Assembly: GCF_001514205.1 (NCBI RefSeq)
Contig: NZ_KQ948763.1
Coordinates: forward strand, 473,887-537,886
Length of the DNA: 64,000 nucleotides
From: Streptomyces griseoruber
GTDB taxonomy: Bacteria; Actinomycetota; Actinomycetes; Streptomycetales; Streptomycetaceae
Direction of reading: 5' to 3'
Numbering within the stretch: position 1 is the first letter of the stretch; every line of letters begins with the position of its first letter. The notes beneath the pieces were generated by a model, which was not told where the DNA came from, ran no database searches, and saw nothing but the letters and a program-made list of their open reading frames with translations. Made by a program: the position numbers and the translations under genes. This document shows, piece by piece, positions 16,831 through 26,163 of the stretch.

Positions 16831-17631
16831 GTGATCACCACCGACCTCACTCCCGGTGTGCCCTGCTGGATCGACCTCGGCGCCCCCGAGGTGCGGACCG
16901 CCGCGGACTTCTACGGCGCCGTGCTCGGCTGGGAGTACGAGCCCATGGGCGGCGAGGGGGAGGACAGCCAGGGCGGGATGTTCAAGAAGGACGGCAGGAC
17001 CGTCGCCGGGCTGGGCAGACTGACGGAGGAGGGCGCGCGCTCCGCCTGGATGATCTACTTCGACGTCGCCGACGCGGACGCCACGACCGAGGCCGTCCGG
17101 CGCGCGGGCGGCACGGTCCGGGTGGAGCCCCGTGACCTCGGTGAATGGGGTCGGATGGCGCAGTACAGCGACCCCCAGGGCGGCCAGTTCGCCGTCTGGC
17201 AGCCGGGCAGCGAGGCGGGGTTCGAACTGGTCGAGGAGCCGGGCTCGCTCTCCTGGACCGAGCTGTACACGACCGACGCCCGGGCCGCCAAGGAGTTCTA
17301 CGGCGAGGTCCTCGGCTGGCGGTTCGGCGACATGGAGATGCCGGGCGGCGGTGGCACGTACACCCTCATCACCCCCGAGGGGCTCCCCGAGGAGCGGATG
17401 CAGGGCGGCCTGATGGAGGTCCGCGAGCAGGATCTCTCCCTCGCGGACGGACACCCGTACTGGCACCCGGTCTTCGCGGTCGCCGACTGCGACGCCGCCG
17501 TCGCCGAGGTCACGGGCCACGGCGGCAGTGTGCAGACGGGACCGGTGGAGGCGGAGGGCGTGGGCCGCCTCGCGGTCTGCGTCGACCCGGCGAACGCCGA
17601 CTTCGTGGTGCTCAGGCCCACCGGGAACTGA
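16831..17631 (+). CDS. Double VOC (glyoxalase/bleomycin-resistance fold) protein
   Basis: 266 residues made of two VOC domains: first about 8-125 ([20 protein letters not shown] ... [13 protein letters not shown]), second about 137-262 ([20 protein letters not shown] ... [15 protein letters not shown]). Each has the beta-alpha-beta-beta-beta pattern with the VLGW motif. Proteins of this architecture (similar to mycobacterial CFP30B) are abundant in Streptomyces, and their substrates are mostly unknown. GTG 16831 is preceded by GGAAGGG. A CCCCGGCCGGGG palindrome (17635-17646) separates it from the convergent P450 gene and may serve as a small two-way terminator. Confidence 0.9.
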   Translation: MITTDLTPGVPCWIDLGAPEVRTAADFYGAVLGWEYEPMGGEGEDSQGGMFKKDGRTVAGLGRLTEEGARSAWMIYFDVADADATTEAVRRAGGTVRVEPRDLGEWGRMAQYSDPQGGQFAVWQPGSEAGFELVEEPGSLSWTELYTTDARAAKEFYGEVLGWRFGDMEMPGGGGTYTLITPEGLPEERMQGGLMEVREQDLSLADGHPYWHPVFAVADCDAAVAEVTGHGGSVQTGPVEAEGVGRLAVCVDPANADFVVLRPTGN

Positions 17632-17648
17632 GCGCCCCGGCCGGGGTG

Positions 17649-18932
17649 TCAGGCGAGGGTCACCTCCACCGGCAGCTTCTTGATGCCGTTGACGAAGTTG
17701 GAGCGCACCCGCGGCACGTCCCCGGCCAGCCGGATGCCGGCGATCCGCGGGATCAGCTCCTCGAACATGATCCGGATCTCGGTGCGGGCGAGCAGGTTGC
17801 CCAGGCACAGATGCGGGCTGCCCTTGCCGAAGGTGACGTGGTCGTTGTGCCGCCGGGCGACGTCGAAGTCGTACGGGTTGCCGAAGACCTCCTCGTCACG
17901 GTTGCCGGAGGCGTACCACATGACGACCTTGTCGCCCTCCCTGATCCGCTTGCCGCCGAGCTCGACGTCCCGGGTCGCGGTGCGGCGGAAGTGGTAGACG
18001 GGGGAGGCCCAGCGCAGGAACTCCTCCACCGCCGTCGGGATCAGGGACGGGTCGTCCTTGAGGCGGGCCAACTGCTCGGGGTGGTGCAGCAGGGCCAGCA
18101 TGGAGTGCGAGATGGTGTGCCGGGTGGTCTCGTTGCCGGCGACGACCAGCAACAGGAAGTAGTTGTCGAAGTCCTGCGGCGACAGCGGAACCCCGTCCCG
18201 CGGGATGGTGTTGACCAGCTTCGACACCAGGTCGGAGCCGTCCTTGCCGCGCCGCTGCCGGGCCAGCTCACGGCCGTATTCGAAGACCTCGACCGAGGCG
18301 GGCGAGCGGAACGGCAGATCGCGGTACCGCTCGCTCTCCGCGCTGTGCAGCAGCACGTCCGCGTAGTCGGGGTCGGTGTTGCCGATGATCCGGTTGCCCC
18401 AGTCGATGAGTTTCTGGTTGTCCTGCGGCGGTACGTCGAGCAGCCGGGCCAGCACATTGATCGGGAAGTCGGCGGAGACGTCGGCGACGAAGTCGAAGGT
18501 GCCCTTGGCGAGCGCCGCGTCCAGGGTCTTCGCGGTCAGGCCGCGCAGGAAGTCGCCGTAGCTGTTGATCACGCTCGCGCCGAACTGGCGCTGGATCACA
18601 CTGCGCAGTGCCCGGTGCCGTACACCGTCCAGCTCCAGGATGGAGGCGCGCTTCTTGATCTGGTCGTCGTCGACCTCCTCGAGGTTGACGAACCGGGTGG
18701 AGGTGAACGTCTCCGCGTCACGGTCGACGCGGGCGATGTCGGCGTGCCGGGTCACCGCCCAGAAACCGGAGTTCGGGGCCTCCTCGGGCTGCCAGTGCAC
18801 CGGGTCCTCGTGGCGCAGGGTGTGGAACATGCGCCACGGGGTGACGCCGTCGGTGAAGCGGTCGAGGTCGGCGAGGTTCACGTCCGCCAGCGGCAGCGGC
18901 TCGTGCGCGGCGGGGGTCAGGATCTCGGTCAT
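17649..18932 (-). CDS. Cytochrome P450 of the ring-degradation cluster
   Basis: 427-residue P450 with all canonical motifs: I-helix VVAGNETTRH, ExxR in AVEEFLRWASP, and haem loop FGKGSPHLCLGNLLAR. The pattern resembles the CYP107/CYP124-like soluble actinobacterial families, and the substrate is not deducible. It lies 16 bp downstream of the glutamine-synthetase-like gene (ATG 18932; a longer frame to 18992 would overlap that gene) and is divergent from genes for a ferredoxin and an FAD ferredoxin reductase, its likely redox partners. Expected role: hydroxylation, N- or O-dealkylation of an aromatic compound before ring cleavage. Transcription is probably controlled from the site at 20364-20379. 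Confidence 0.93.
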   Translation of the reverse strand: MTEILTPAAHEPLPLADVNLADLDRFTDGVTPWRMFHTLRHEDPVHWQPEEAPNSGFWAVTRHADIARVDRDAETFTSTRFVNLEEVDDDQIKKRASILELDGVRHRALRSVIQRQFGASVINSYGDFLRGLTAKTLDAALAKGTFDFVADVSADFPINVLARLLDVPPQDNQKLIDWGNRIIGNTDPDYADVLLHSAESERYRDLPFRSPASVEVFEYGRELARQRRGKDGSDLVSKLVNTIPRDGVPLSPQDFDNYFLLLVVAGNETTRHTISHSMLALLHHPEQLARLKDDPSLIPTAVEEFLRWASPVYHFRRTATRDVELGGKRIREGDKVVMWYASGNRDEEVFGNPYDFDVARRHNDHVTFGKGSPHLCLGNLLARTEIRIMFEELIPRIAGIRLAGDVPRVRSNFVNGIKKLPVEVTLA

Positions 18933-18948
18933 CGGTGGGTCCTCGGTG

Positions 18949-20304
18949 TCACAGGTGGTAGGCGTACTCGGTGAACTCCCAGTCGGTGACATGCCGTTGG
19001 AAGCGTGCGACCTCGTCCCGCTTGTAGGTGAGGAACGCGGTGGTGAAGTCCTTGCCGAGCAGCTCGGTCAGGGCGGTGTCCGCCTCCAGCGCGTCGAGCG
19101 CGGCGGACAGGGTGGGCGGCAGCAGGTCCGAGCGGGCGGTGTCGTAGCCGTAGCCCTCCAGCGGCGCCGGGGGCTCCTGGCCCGCCCGGACGCCGAGCAG
19201 GGCGGCCGCGGCCGTGCCCGCGATCAGCAGATAGGGGTTGGCGCTCGCGTCGCCGAGCCGCAGCTCCAGCCGGGCCCCGGAGCCGCGCTCCGGCGGGATC
19301 CGGAGCATGGCGCTGCGGTTGTCCAGCCCCCAGTCGATCAGCCAGGGCGCGAGGGTGTCCGGGCCGAAGCGTTTGTACGAGTTCACGGTCGGGTTGGCCA
19401 GCGCCGCGAGCGCGGGGGCGTGGGCCAGGACACCGGCGACGGCGTGCCGGGCGGTGGCCGACAGACCGTAGGCGCCGGACGGGTCGTGGAAGGCGTTCTG
19501 CCCGTCGAGGTCCTCGCAGGACAGATGCAGGTGGAAGCCCGAGCCGCCCGCCTCGCCGAACGGCTTGGCCATGAACGTGGCGAGCCTGCCCTCCCTGCGG
19601 GCCAGCTCCTTCACGGCGGCCTTGAAGCGGAAGGCGCGGTCGGCGGCGTCCAGGGCGCCGGAGTGGGTCAGGTTGATCTCGTACTGGCCGCCGTCGAACT
19701 CGTGGTTGCCGTTGGTGACCCCGATCCTCAGGTCGCGCAGCAGCCGCAGGGTGCGCAGCAGATGGTTGTCCGGGTCGGCGCGCAGACCGGCGGTGTAGAC
19801 GGCGCCGGTCGTCTCCGGCGAGCGGCGCCAGCCGGTGGGGGTGCCGGGGGCGGGCTCCAGCAGGAAGTACTCCAGTTCGGGGCCGACGACCGGGCGCAGG
19901 CCCGCTTCGGCGCACCGGGCCAGGACGGCCCGCAGCAGATCCCGCGGCGACTCGGGGGCGGGGGCCGAGGTCGCCGGGTCGGTGACCTCGCCGAGACAGG
20001 ACGCGACGCCCGGCTCCCAGGGGAGCACGGTCAGCGTGGACAGGTCGGGGCGCACGCACACGTCCGGCAGGCCGGCGTCCAGGCCGCCCGCGACCGGGAC
20101 CACGTCCCCCTGGGGCGAGGTGTGGTAGACGGCGCGGCAGAAGGCCAGGCCGTGCGTGCAGGCCGCGGGCAGATGGTCCAGCAGGACGTCCCGGGCGCGG
20201 TCCGTGCCGATGAGGTCGGGGTAGATCACCCGGACCACGTCGACGCCCTCGGCGGCGAGCCGGTCCATGTGCCGGCGGATGTCTGGGATGTCTGATGCGC
20301 TCAC
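18949..20304 (-). CDS. Glutamine-synthetase-like gamma-glutamyl ligase
   Basis: 451 residues with GS fold: N-terminal beta-grasp (about 1-100), catalytic domain with metal-site PELEYFLL, NGNHEFDGGQYEINL, GSGFHLHLS, ANPTVNSYKRFGPD and DNRSAMLRIP. It lacks the long central loop and adenylylation Tyr region of housekeeping GlnA and resembles the GlnA3/GlnA4/IpuC/PuuA group, which gamma-glutamylate amines rather than ammonia. Association with a P450, ferredoxin and ring-cleavage genes suggests it activates or protects an amine substrate; a GS-like gene next to P450/ferredoxin genes is also known, as I recall, from mycobacterial cyclic-amine degradation. First gene of the two-gene minus-strand operon. 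Confidence 0.88.
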   Translation of the reverse strand: MSASDIPDIRRHMDRLAAEGVDVVRVIYPDLIGTDRARDVLLDHLPAACTHGLAFCRAVYHTSPQGDVVPVAGGLDAGLPDVCVRPDLSTLTVLPWEPGVASCLGEVTDPATSAPAPESPRDLLRAVLARCAEAGLRPVVGPELEYFLLEPAPGTPTGWRRSPETTGAVYTAGLRADPDNHLLRTLRLLRDLRIGVTNGNHEFDGGQYEINLTHSGALDAADRAFRFKAAVKELARREGRLATFMAKPFGEAGGSGFHLHLSCEDLDGQNAFHDPSGAYGLSATARHAVAGVLAHAPALAALANPTVNSYKRFGPDTLAPWLIDWGLDNRSAMLRIPPERGSGARLELRLGDASANPYLLIAGTAAAALLGVRAGQEPPAPLEGYGYDTARSDLLPPTLSAALDALEADTALTELLGKDFTTAFLTYKRDEVARFQRHVTDWEFTEYAYHL

Positions 20305-20363
20305 CGAAGTCTCCTTGAGCGGATGGGCGGGGACTCCCTGGTGCTCCCTCGTGCCCGGCTAAT

Positions 20364-20379
20364 CGTTTGATCCCGAACG
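20364..20379. promoter_or_regulatory. Predicted MarR operator before the GS-like/P450 operon
   Basis: CGTTTG-ATCC-CGAACG is an imperfect palindrome of the form CGTTYG-N4-CRAACG. On the minus strand it begins at the last base of a possible -10 (CATACC, 20384-20379) with TTGCGG 16 bp upstream as -35. The same element at the same place relative to the -10 occurs before the ferredoxin operon and before the marR gene. Confidence 0.65.
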
Positions 20380-20443
20380 GTATGGAGGGGGGTCGTCGCC
20401 CCGCAAGGGGGTGCGCCGAAAAATTTATCCACCTGGACAGGTA

Positions 20444-20472
20444 TTGACCAGGGTCGGACGGCTTCCTATGTT
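20444..20472 (+). promoter_or_regulatory. Sigma-70-type promoter of the ferredoxin/ring-cleavage operon
   Basis: -35 TTGACC (20444-20449), 17-bp spacer, -10 TATGTT (20467-20472). Transcription should start near 20478-20480, about 35 nt before the ferredoxin ATG. The predicted operator overlaps the end of the -10 and the start site. Confidence 0.7.
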
Positions 20473-20487
20473 GTTTGAAGCCAAACG
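20472..20487. promoter_or_regulatory. Predicted MarR operator before the ferredoxin operon
   Basis: TGTTTG-AAGC-CAAACG matches CGTTYG-N4-CRAACG in 15 of 16 positions and overlaps the last base of the -10 box and the +1 region, an ideal repressor position. Core GTTTG/CAAAC arms are perfectly inverted. Confidence 0.7.
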
Positions 20488-20513
20488 AGTTAACGAGCGG
20501 GAGGAGGGCGGCC

Positions 20514-20702
20514 ATGAAGGTCGTCGTCGACATGAACAAGTGCCAGGACCACGGCCAGTGCGTCTTCGCGGCCCCGGACGTCTTCTCGTTCGACGACGCC
20601 GGGCGCCTGGCCTACGTCCCCGACCCCGACGACGCGCTGCGCGACGAGGTCGAGGAGGCCGCCGACGTGTGCCCGTTGCAGGCCATCCGGATCGAGGGCT
20701 GA
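20514..20702 (+). CDS. Small P450-type ferredoxin
   Basis: 62-residue single-cluster ferredoxin of the type that feeds actinobacterial P450s: VVVDMNKCQDHGQCVFAAPD with Cys in a CxxHxxC pattern (the His in place of a ligand usually gives a 3Fe-4S cluster) and ADVCPLQAI supplying the last ligand. Start ATG 20514 with GGGAGGAGGG upstream. It is first in the plus-strand operon, 5 bp before the ferredoxin reductase gene, and should carry electrons to the divergent P450 at 17649-18932. Confidence 0.93.
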   Translation: MKVVVDMNKCQDHGQCVFAAPDVFSFDDAGRLAYVPDPDDALRDEVEEAADVCPLQAIRIEG

Positions 20703-20707
20703 CCCCC

Positions 20708-21928
20708 ATGACCGGACGCATCGTCGTCGCCGGCGGCTCGATGGGCGGTCTGCGCGCCGCCGAGCAGCTGCGGGCGGCGGGCTGGACCGGGGCCGTCACG
20801 GTCGTCGGCGACGAACCGCACATGCCCTACAACCGGCCGCCGCTCTCCAAGGAGGTCCTGGCCGGCCGGGCCCCCTTCGCGTCGCTCGCCTTCACCCCGA
20901 AGGCGGCCGCCGCGGACGTCGAGTGGCGGCTCGGCACGAAGGCCGTCGGCGCCCGCCTCGACGAACGGACCGTCACCCTCGACGACGGCTCCACGCTGTC
21001 GTACGACGGTCTCGTCGTCGCCACCGGTATGCGCCCCCGCCGGCTGCGCTGCCCCGGCCCGCTCGCCGGCCGCCACACGGTCCGCACCCTCGCCGACGCC
21101 CGGGGACTGCGCGAGGAACTGACCCGCCCGGGCGTCCGGGTGGTCGTGGTGGGCGCCGGGTTCATCGGCTGCGAGGTCGCCGCCACCGCCGCGGGACTCG
21201 GCGTGGGCGAGGTGACCGTCGTCGATCCGCTGCCGCTGCCCATGGCCGGCCCCCTCGGCGACCTGCTGGGCCGCGCCCTGCTCCGGCGGCACGAGCGACG
21301 CGGGGTGCGCTTCGCGCTCGGCACGGGAGTCACCGGGTTCGAGGGCACCGACCGGGTGACCGGCGTCGTCCTCGGCGACGGCACCGTGCTGCCCGCCGAC
21401 GTGGTGGTGGAATCGGTCGGCTCGGTCGCCAACGTCGAATGGCTTCAGGACAACGGCCTCGATCTCACCGACGGCGTCCTCACCTGCGCACAGCTCCGGG
21501 TCGGCGGCCGGCCGGACGTCGTCGCGGTCGGCGACGTCGCCCGCTTCCCCAACGCCCGCTACGACGGCGTACCCCGCCGGGTCGAGCACTGGTCGATCCC
21601 GGCGGACACCGCCCGGCACGCGGCGAAGGCGCTCGTCGCCCATCTCCTCGGCGAGGAGCGGGAGCCGGCTCCGTTCGCGCCGCTGCCCACCTTCTGGAGC
21701 GACCAGCACGACTTCCGGCTCCAGTCCTTCGGCGCGCCCGTCCTGGGCCTCGGTGACGTCCGGGTCCTGGACGGCGACCCGGACGGCGATCCGGAAGGCG
21801 ACGTCCTCGTCGGCTACCACCACACGGACCGGCTCGTCGGCGTCGTCGCGCTCGGCGGCCGGACCGCCGCGCTGGACGCCGCCCGGTACCGCGCCCAGTT
21901 GCTCCAGCAGCCCGCCCTCACCGCGTAA
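20708..21928 (+). CDS. FAD-dependent ferredoxin reductase
   Basis: 406-residue class I pyridine-nucleotide reductase of the rhodocoxin/putidaredoxin reductase type. FAD site: IVVAGGSMGGLRAAEQL at the N-terminus; NAD(P)H site: VVVVGAGFIGCEVAATAAGL (about 140-160); second FAD motif: DVVAVGDVARFPN (about 270); C-terminal reductase domain FWSDQHDFRLQSFG. It transfers electrons from NAD(P)H to the upstream ferredoxin for the P450. Start ATG 20708. Confidence 0.93.
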   Translation: MTGRIVVAGGSMGGLRAAEQLRAAGWTGAVTVVGDEPHMPYNRPPLSKEVLAGRAPFASLAFTPKAAAADVEWRLGTKAVGARLDERTVTLDDGSTLSYDGLVVATGMRPRRLRCPGPLAGRHTVRTLADARGLREELTRPGVRVVVVGAGFIGCEVAATAAGLGVGEVTVVDPLPLPMAGPLGDLLGRALLRRHERRGVRFALGTGVTGFEGTDRVTGVVLGDGTVLPADVVVESVGSVANVEWLQDNGLDLTDGVLTCAQLRVGGRPDVVAVGDVARFPNARYDGVPRRVEHWSIPADTARHAAKALVAHLLGEEREPAPFAPLPTFWSDQHDFRLQSFGAPVLGLGDVRVLDGDPDGDPEGDVLVGYHHTDRLVGVVALGGRTAALDAARYRAQLLQQPALTA

Positions 21929-21952
21929 CCTCACCGCGTAAGGAACCCCGTC

Positions 21953-22765
21953 ATGTCCGCTGTCCGTGGCTTCTTCACCCCCAAGACCGCGACGGGAGCC
22001 TCGTCGCTGATCCCGTCCCCGCCGTGGCGCTACTCCGGCGACCTGCTCACCGTCGAGTACCGCACGGACCCCGCACGGGTGCGTGAACTGCTGCCCGAGC
22101 CGCTGGAGCCGGCCGAGGAGGACCCCGGCGCGGTCGCGCTGATCTGGGCCGACTGGCAGTCCTGCTCGGCGTCCGGCGGCGAGCTGCTGGACCCCGTGCT
22201 GGCCCAGTACAAGGAGGCCTTCGCGGTCGTCCGCTGCACCTACCGGGGGCGGACGTACTCGCGGTGCGTCCACATCTGGGTCGACAAGGACTTCGCGATC
22301 GCCCGCGGGCTGCACCAGGGCTATCCGAAGAAGCTCGGCTCCATCCACCAGACGCGCCCCCATCCCTACGGGCCCGCGCCGCGGATCGAGGCGGGGGCGC
22401 GGTTCGGGGCGACGCTCGCCGCCGCGGACCGGCGGCTGGCCCAGACGGTGGTGACGCTGCGGGAGCCGTCCGCGACGAACGGGTTCGTCAACGGGCATCC
22501 GATGGCCCATCACCGGTGGCTGCCCTCCATCGAGAAGGGGAAGGGGCTGGCGCTGGACGAGCTGATCGAGTCCGGTGCGGCCTCCTTCGAGGGCGGACAG
22601 GCGTGGGTGGGGGACGCGGAGCTGGAGCTGTTCGAGGCGCCCACCGAGGAGTTGGCCCGGCTGGAGATCCGGGAGCCGATCGCCGCGTACTACCGCCAGG
22701 TCGGTGTGGTGTGGGACGGGGGGCGGTTGTTGGAGGCCGGGATGTCGGGGGTGGCTGCCGAGTGA
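21953..22765 (+). CDS. Acetoacetate-decarboxylase-fold enzyme
   Basis: 270 residues of the ADC superfamily; GYPKKLGSIHQTRPHPYG holds the Schiff-base Lys region, and RCVHIWVDKDFAIARGLHQ precedes it as in family members. True acetoacetate decarboxylases are one branch; others act as aldolase-dehydratases on keto acids (for example a characterised Streptomyces bingchenggensis homologue). In this cluster it may replace the hydratase or aldolase that would finish a meta-cleavage pathway, as no HpaH/HpaI-like gene is present. Ribosome-binding site AAGGAA is 7 nt before ATG 21953. Reaction inferred only. Confidence 0.8.
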   Translation: MSAVRGFFTPKTATGASSLIPSPPWRYSGDLLTVEYRTDPARVRELLPEPLEPAEEDPGAVALIWADWQSCSASGGELLDPVLAQYKEAFAVVRCTYRGRTYSRCVHIWVDKDFAIARGLHQGYPKKLGSIHQTRPHPYGPAPRIEAGARFGATLAAADRRLAQTVVTLREPSATNGFVNGHPMAHHRWLPSIEKGKGLALDELIESGAASFEGGQAWVGDAELELFEAPTEELARLEIREPIAAYYRQVGVVWDGGRLLEAGMSGVAAE

Positions 22766-22887
22766 TGCCGGTGGTCCGGTGCGGGTGCGTCGCGGCTGGT
22801 CGCGCCCACCCGGCGGAGCCGCGTATCGGCACCGCCCCGCGCCCCTGAGCACGTCCCCCTGCCCGCGTTTCAAAGGAGCCCTTCCTC

Positions 22888-24348
22888 ATGCCTGACAAGA
22901 TCGTCGTTGCCGGTGTCTCCGTCGACACCCGCCACTGGATCGGCGGTGAGCGTGTCGCCTCCGCCGAGATGTTCACCGACCACTCGCCCATCGACGGGAA
23001 GCCGATCGGCGAGATCTCCCGGGGTACACCCACGGAGGCCGCCGCCGCCGTCGCCGCCGCCAAGGCCGCCTTTCCCGGCTGGGCCGCCACCTCGCGGGCC
23101 GAACGGGCGCGGATCCTGCACGCCGTCGCCGACGGGGTGGAGAAGCGGCTCGAAGAGCTCGCGATCGTCGAGACCACCGACAACGGCGCGCTGCTGCGCT
23201 CCCACCGCCGGGGTGTCATGCCGCGGGTGGCGCACAACTTCCGGTTCTTCGCCGACTGGCTGCTGACGCTCGGGCACGAGGACTTCGAGACCCGTGGGCA
23301 CACCAATCACGTGTCCTGGGACCCCGCCGGACCGTGTGTGCTGATCACGCCGTGGAACGCGCCGCTGATGCTGGCGACCTGGAAGGTCGCCCCGGCGCTC
23401 GCGGCCGGCAACACGGTCGTCCTCAAGCCCGCCGAGTGGTCCCCGCTCACCGCCTCCCTGCTCGCGGACATCGCCGCCGAGGCCGGACTGCCCGCCGGGG
23501 TGCTGAACGTCGTCCAGGGGTACGGCTCCGAGATCGGCGACGCGCTCACCGCGCACCCGGACGTGCGCCGGATCAGTTTCACCGGCTCCGTACCGACCGC
23601 CCGGCGGATCGCCGCGTCGGCGGCCGCCAACCTGACGCCGCTGAGTCTCGAACTCGGCGGCAAGTCACCGCTGTTGGTGTTCGCCGACGCCGATCTGGAC
23701 CGTGCCGTGGACCTGGCGGTCGAGCAGTACGACAACGCCGGGCAGGTCTGTCTGGCCGCGACGCGGTTCCTCGTCGAGGAGTCGGTGGCGCAGGAGTTCA
23801 CCCGCCGGTTCGTGGAGAAGGCGACCGCGCTCGTGCAAGGTGATCCCCGCGACGAGGGCACGGACATCGGGCCCACCATCCATCCCCGCCAGCTGGAGAA
23901 GATCGACGGGTTCGTGCAGCGGGCGCTCGCCGCCGGGGCACGTGCCGTCATCGGCGGACACCGCAGGGACGGCCGGTACTACGCGCCGACCCTCCTCACC
24001 GATGTCGCCCAGGACGCGGAGATCGTGCAGGAGGAGGTCTTCGGCCCGGTGCTGACCCTCCAGACCTTCGCCACCGAGGACGAGGCCGTCCGCCTCGCCG
24101 ACGACACCCGGTTCGGGCTCGCCGCGACCCTCGTCACCGGCGACCCCGAGCGTGCCGAGCGGGTGAGTGCGCGGCTGGTCGCCGGGACGGTCTGGGTGAA
24201 CTGCTTCTTCGTCCGCGATCTCCAGGCGCCCTTCGGCGGCTCCCGGCACTCCGGTGTCGGCCGCGAGGGCGGGACCTGGAGCTTCGACTTCTACTGCGAC
24301 CTCAGGAACACCGTGACCGCGCCGACCGGATGGACGAACCATGGGTGA
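22888..24348 (+). CDS. HpaE-like semialdehyde dehydrogenase
   Basis: 486-residue NAD(P)-dependent aldehyde dehydrogenase. Seen: TPWNAPLMLATWKVAPALAA, LELGGKSPLLVFADADLD (general-base Glu), NAGQVCLAATR (catalytic Cys near residue 287) and GGSRHSGVGREGG near the end. NFRFFADWLLTLG and SFDFYCDLRN resemble 5-carboxymethyl-2-hydroxymuconate semialdehyde dehydrogenase (HpaE), which oxidises the aldehyde product of extradiol ring cleavage. AAAGGAGC precedes ATG 22888. It overlaps the dioxygenase gene by 8 bp, so translation is coupled. Confidence 0.9.
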   Translation: MPDKIVVAGVSVDTRHWIGGERVASAEMFTDHSPIDGKPIGEISRGTPTEAAAAVAAAKAAFPGWAATSRAERARILHAVADGVEKRLEELAIVETTDNGALLRSHRRGVMPRVAHNFRFFADWLLTLGHEDFETRGHTNHVSWDPAGPCVLITPWNAPLMLATWKVAPALAAGNTVVLKPAEWSPLTASLLADIAAEAGLPAGVLNVVQGYGSEIGDALTAHPDVRRISFTGSVPTARRIAASAAANLTPLSLELGGKSPLLVFADADLDRAVDLAVEQYDNAGQVCLAATRFLVEESVAQEFTRRFVEKATALVQGDPRDEGTDIGPTIHPRQLEKIDGFVQRALAAGARAVIGGHRRDGRYYAPTLLTDVAQDAEIVQEEVFGPVLTLQTFATEDEAVRLADDTRFGLAATLVTGDPERAERVSARLVAGTVWVNCFFVRDLQAPFGGSRHSGVGREGGTWSFDFYCDLRNTVTAPTGWTNHG

Positions 24349-25267
24349 GATCGTCGGGGCCGGGCTGCTCGCCCATGTGCCCACCATCGTGCTGCCGGAG
24401 GCGGACCGGCTGGAGCTCAACGAGGGCAAGGAGATCACCCTCGTCACCGGGCTCCAGGAACTCCGCCGGGAGGTCTTCGAGCGCGACGACTACGACACCG
24501 TCGTCGTCCTGGACTCGCACTGGGCGACGACCGTCGAGTTCGTCGTCACGGCCCAGCAGCGGCGGGCCGGGCTGTTCACCTCCGAGGAGCTGCCGCGGGG
24601 GATGTGCCGGATGCCGTACGACTTCCCCGGCGACCCCGAACTCGCCCGCAACATCGAGAAGTTCGCCGACCGGCACGGCACCTGGATCACCGCGATCGAC
24701 GACGACTACCTGCCGATCTACTACGCCACCATCAACCTGTGGAAGTACCTGGGGGAGGGCCTGCCGGACAAGCGGTGGGTGACGATCGGGGTCTGCCAGA
24801 CCGGTGACATGGAGGACCATCTGCGGCTGGGGCGGGCGCTGGCGGACGGCATCGCGGCCACTGCGGGGCGGCGGGTCCTGCTGATCGCCTCGGGTGCCCT
24901 CTCGCACACCTTCTGGCCGCTGCGCGAGCTGCGCGACCACGAGGCCAGCGACCCGGTGCACATCCGTACGCCCGAGGCCCGGGAGGCGGACCGCGAGCGG
25001 ATCGCCTGGTTCAAGGAGGGCCGCCACGACAAGGTCCTCGACACCATGGACGCGTTCTGGAAGGTCAAGCCCGAGGCGAAGTTCTTCCACTACCTGATGA
25101 TGGCCGGCGCGCTCGGCGAGCAGGCCTGCACCGCCAGGGCCCGCCAGTACGGCGCCTACGAGAACTCCGTCGGCACCGGCCAGGTCCACCTGTGGTTCGA
25201 CCGCCCCACCGACGGCTGGACCGGCACCGGCCTGCCCACGCCCCGTACCCCGCACAGCCGCGTCTGA
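24341..25267 (+). CDS. LigB-type extradiol ring-cleavage dioxygenase (HpaD-like)
   Basis: 308-residue class III extradiol dioxygenase. Conserved iron-site and active-site positions are visible as LLAHVPTIVLPE (His), VVVLDSHWATTVEF (His), SGALSHTFWPL (His) and a late acidic helix. Closest in layout to streptomycete 3,4-dihydroxyphenylacetate 2,3-dioxygenases. It would open a catechol ring to a muconate semialdehyde for the preceding dehydrogenase. It overlaps that gene by 8 bp and is followed 11 bp later by the FAH-type hydrolase gene. Natural catechol unknown. Confidence 0.87.
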   Translation: MGEIVGAGLLAHVPTIVLPEADRLELNEGKEITLVTGLQELRREVFERDDYDTVVVLDSHWATTVEFVVTAQQRRAGLFTSEELPRGMCRMPYDFPGDPELARNIEKFADRHGTWITAIDDDYLPIYYATINLWKYLGEGLPDKRWVTIGVCQTGDMEDHLRLGRALADGIAATAGRRVLLIASGALSHTFWPLRELRDHEASDPVHIRTPEAREADRERIAWFKEGRHDKVLDTMDAFWKVKPEAKFFHYLMMAGALGEQACTARARQYGAYENSVGTGQVHLWFDRPTDGWTGTGLPTPRTPHSRV

Positions 25268-25278
25268 GGAGTCCTGTC

Positions 25279-26124
25279 ATGCCCGAATACCGCCGTATCC
25301 TCCTCGACGGCGCCGCCGTCGAGGTCACCGTCGACGGGGACGAACTCGTCGCCGGGGACGGCCGCCGCGTCAAGACCGAGGAGGCGCGGCACCTGCCCCC
25401 GGTGGTGCCGTCCAAGGTGATCGCCGTCCACCTCAACCACCGCAGCCGCGTCGACGAGTTCCGGATCGGACTGCCCGACACCCCCACCTACTTCCACAAA
25501 CCGACCTCCGCCCTCAACTCCCACAGGGGCGCGATCGTCCGCCCCGAGGGCTGCAAGTGGCTCAACTACGAGGGCGAGGTCGCCATCGTCATCGGGAGGA
25601 CGGCACGGAACATCTCCCCGGCCGAGGCGGGCGAGTACATCGCCGGCTACACCATCGCCAACGACTACGGGCTGCACGACTTCCGCGACACCGACGCCGG
25701 TTCCATGCTCCGGGTCAAGGGCTCGGACACGCTGTGCCCGCTCGGCCCGGGGCTGGTCACCGACTGGGACTTCCACGGCAAGCGGCTGCGGACCTACGTC
25801 AACGGCGAGGTCGTGCAGGACGGCTCGACCGACGAGATGACCTGGGACATGCACTACCTGGTCGCCGACATCGCCCGCACCATCACCCTGTACCCCGGTG
25901 ACGTGCTGCTGTCCGGCACCCCGGCCAACTCCCGCCCGGTACAGCCGGGCGACGTCGTCGAGGTCGAGGTCGAGGGCCTGGGCCGGCTCACCAACCACGT
26001 CGTCACCGGGCCCACCGCGATCCGCACCGACGTCGGGGCCCAGCCCACCGAGTCCGAGGAGGTCCTCTCCACGGCCCTCGGCGGCGACTGGGAGTTCCGG
26101 GGCATCCGCCCGCCCCGCCGCTGA
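25279..26124 (+). CDS. Fumarylacetoacetate hydrolase family protein (HpaG-like)
   Basis: 281 residues with an FAH fold: PSKVIAVHLNHRSR, YFHKPTSALNSH, then the metal-site segment WLNYEGEVAIVIGRTARN (paired Glu) and ANDYGLHDFRDTDAGSMLR, and GDVLLSGTPANSRPV. Homologues in homoprotocatechuate degradation (HpaG) decarboxylate and isomerise the oxidised ring-cleavage product. Last gene of the plus-strand operon; an imperfect hairpin at 26164-26188 lies between it and the convergent marR gene. GAGGAG precedes ATG 25279. Confidence 0.88.
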   Translation: MPEYRRILLDGAAVEVTVDGDELVAGDGRRVKTEEARHLPPVVPSKVIAVHLNHRSRVDEFRIGLPDTPTYFHKPTSALNSHRGAIVRPEGCKWLNYEGEVAIVIGRTARNISPAEAGEYIAGYTIANDYGLHDFRDTDAGSMLRVKGSDTLCPLGPGLVTDWDFHGKRLRTYVNGEVVQDGSTDEMTWDMHYLVADIARTITLYPGDVLLSGTPANSRPVQPGDVVEVEVEGLGRLTNHVVTGPTAIRTDVGAQPTESEEVLSTALGGDWEFRGIRPPRR

Positions 26125-26163
26125 CTCGCGCCCGCGCGCAGGCGCCGCACCGGTGACGACCCA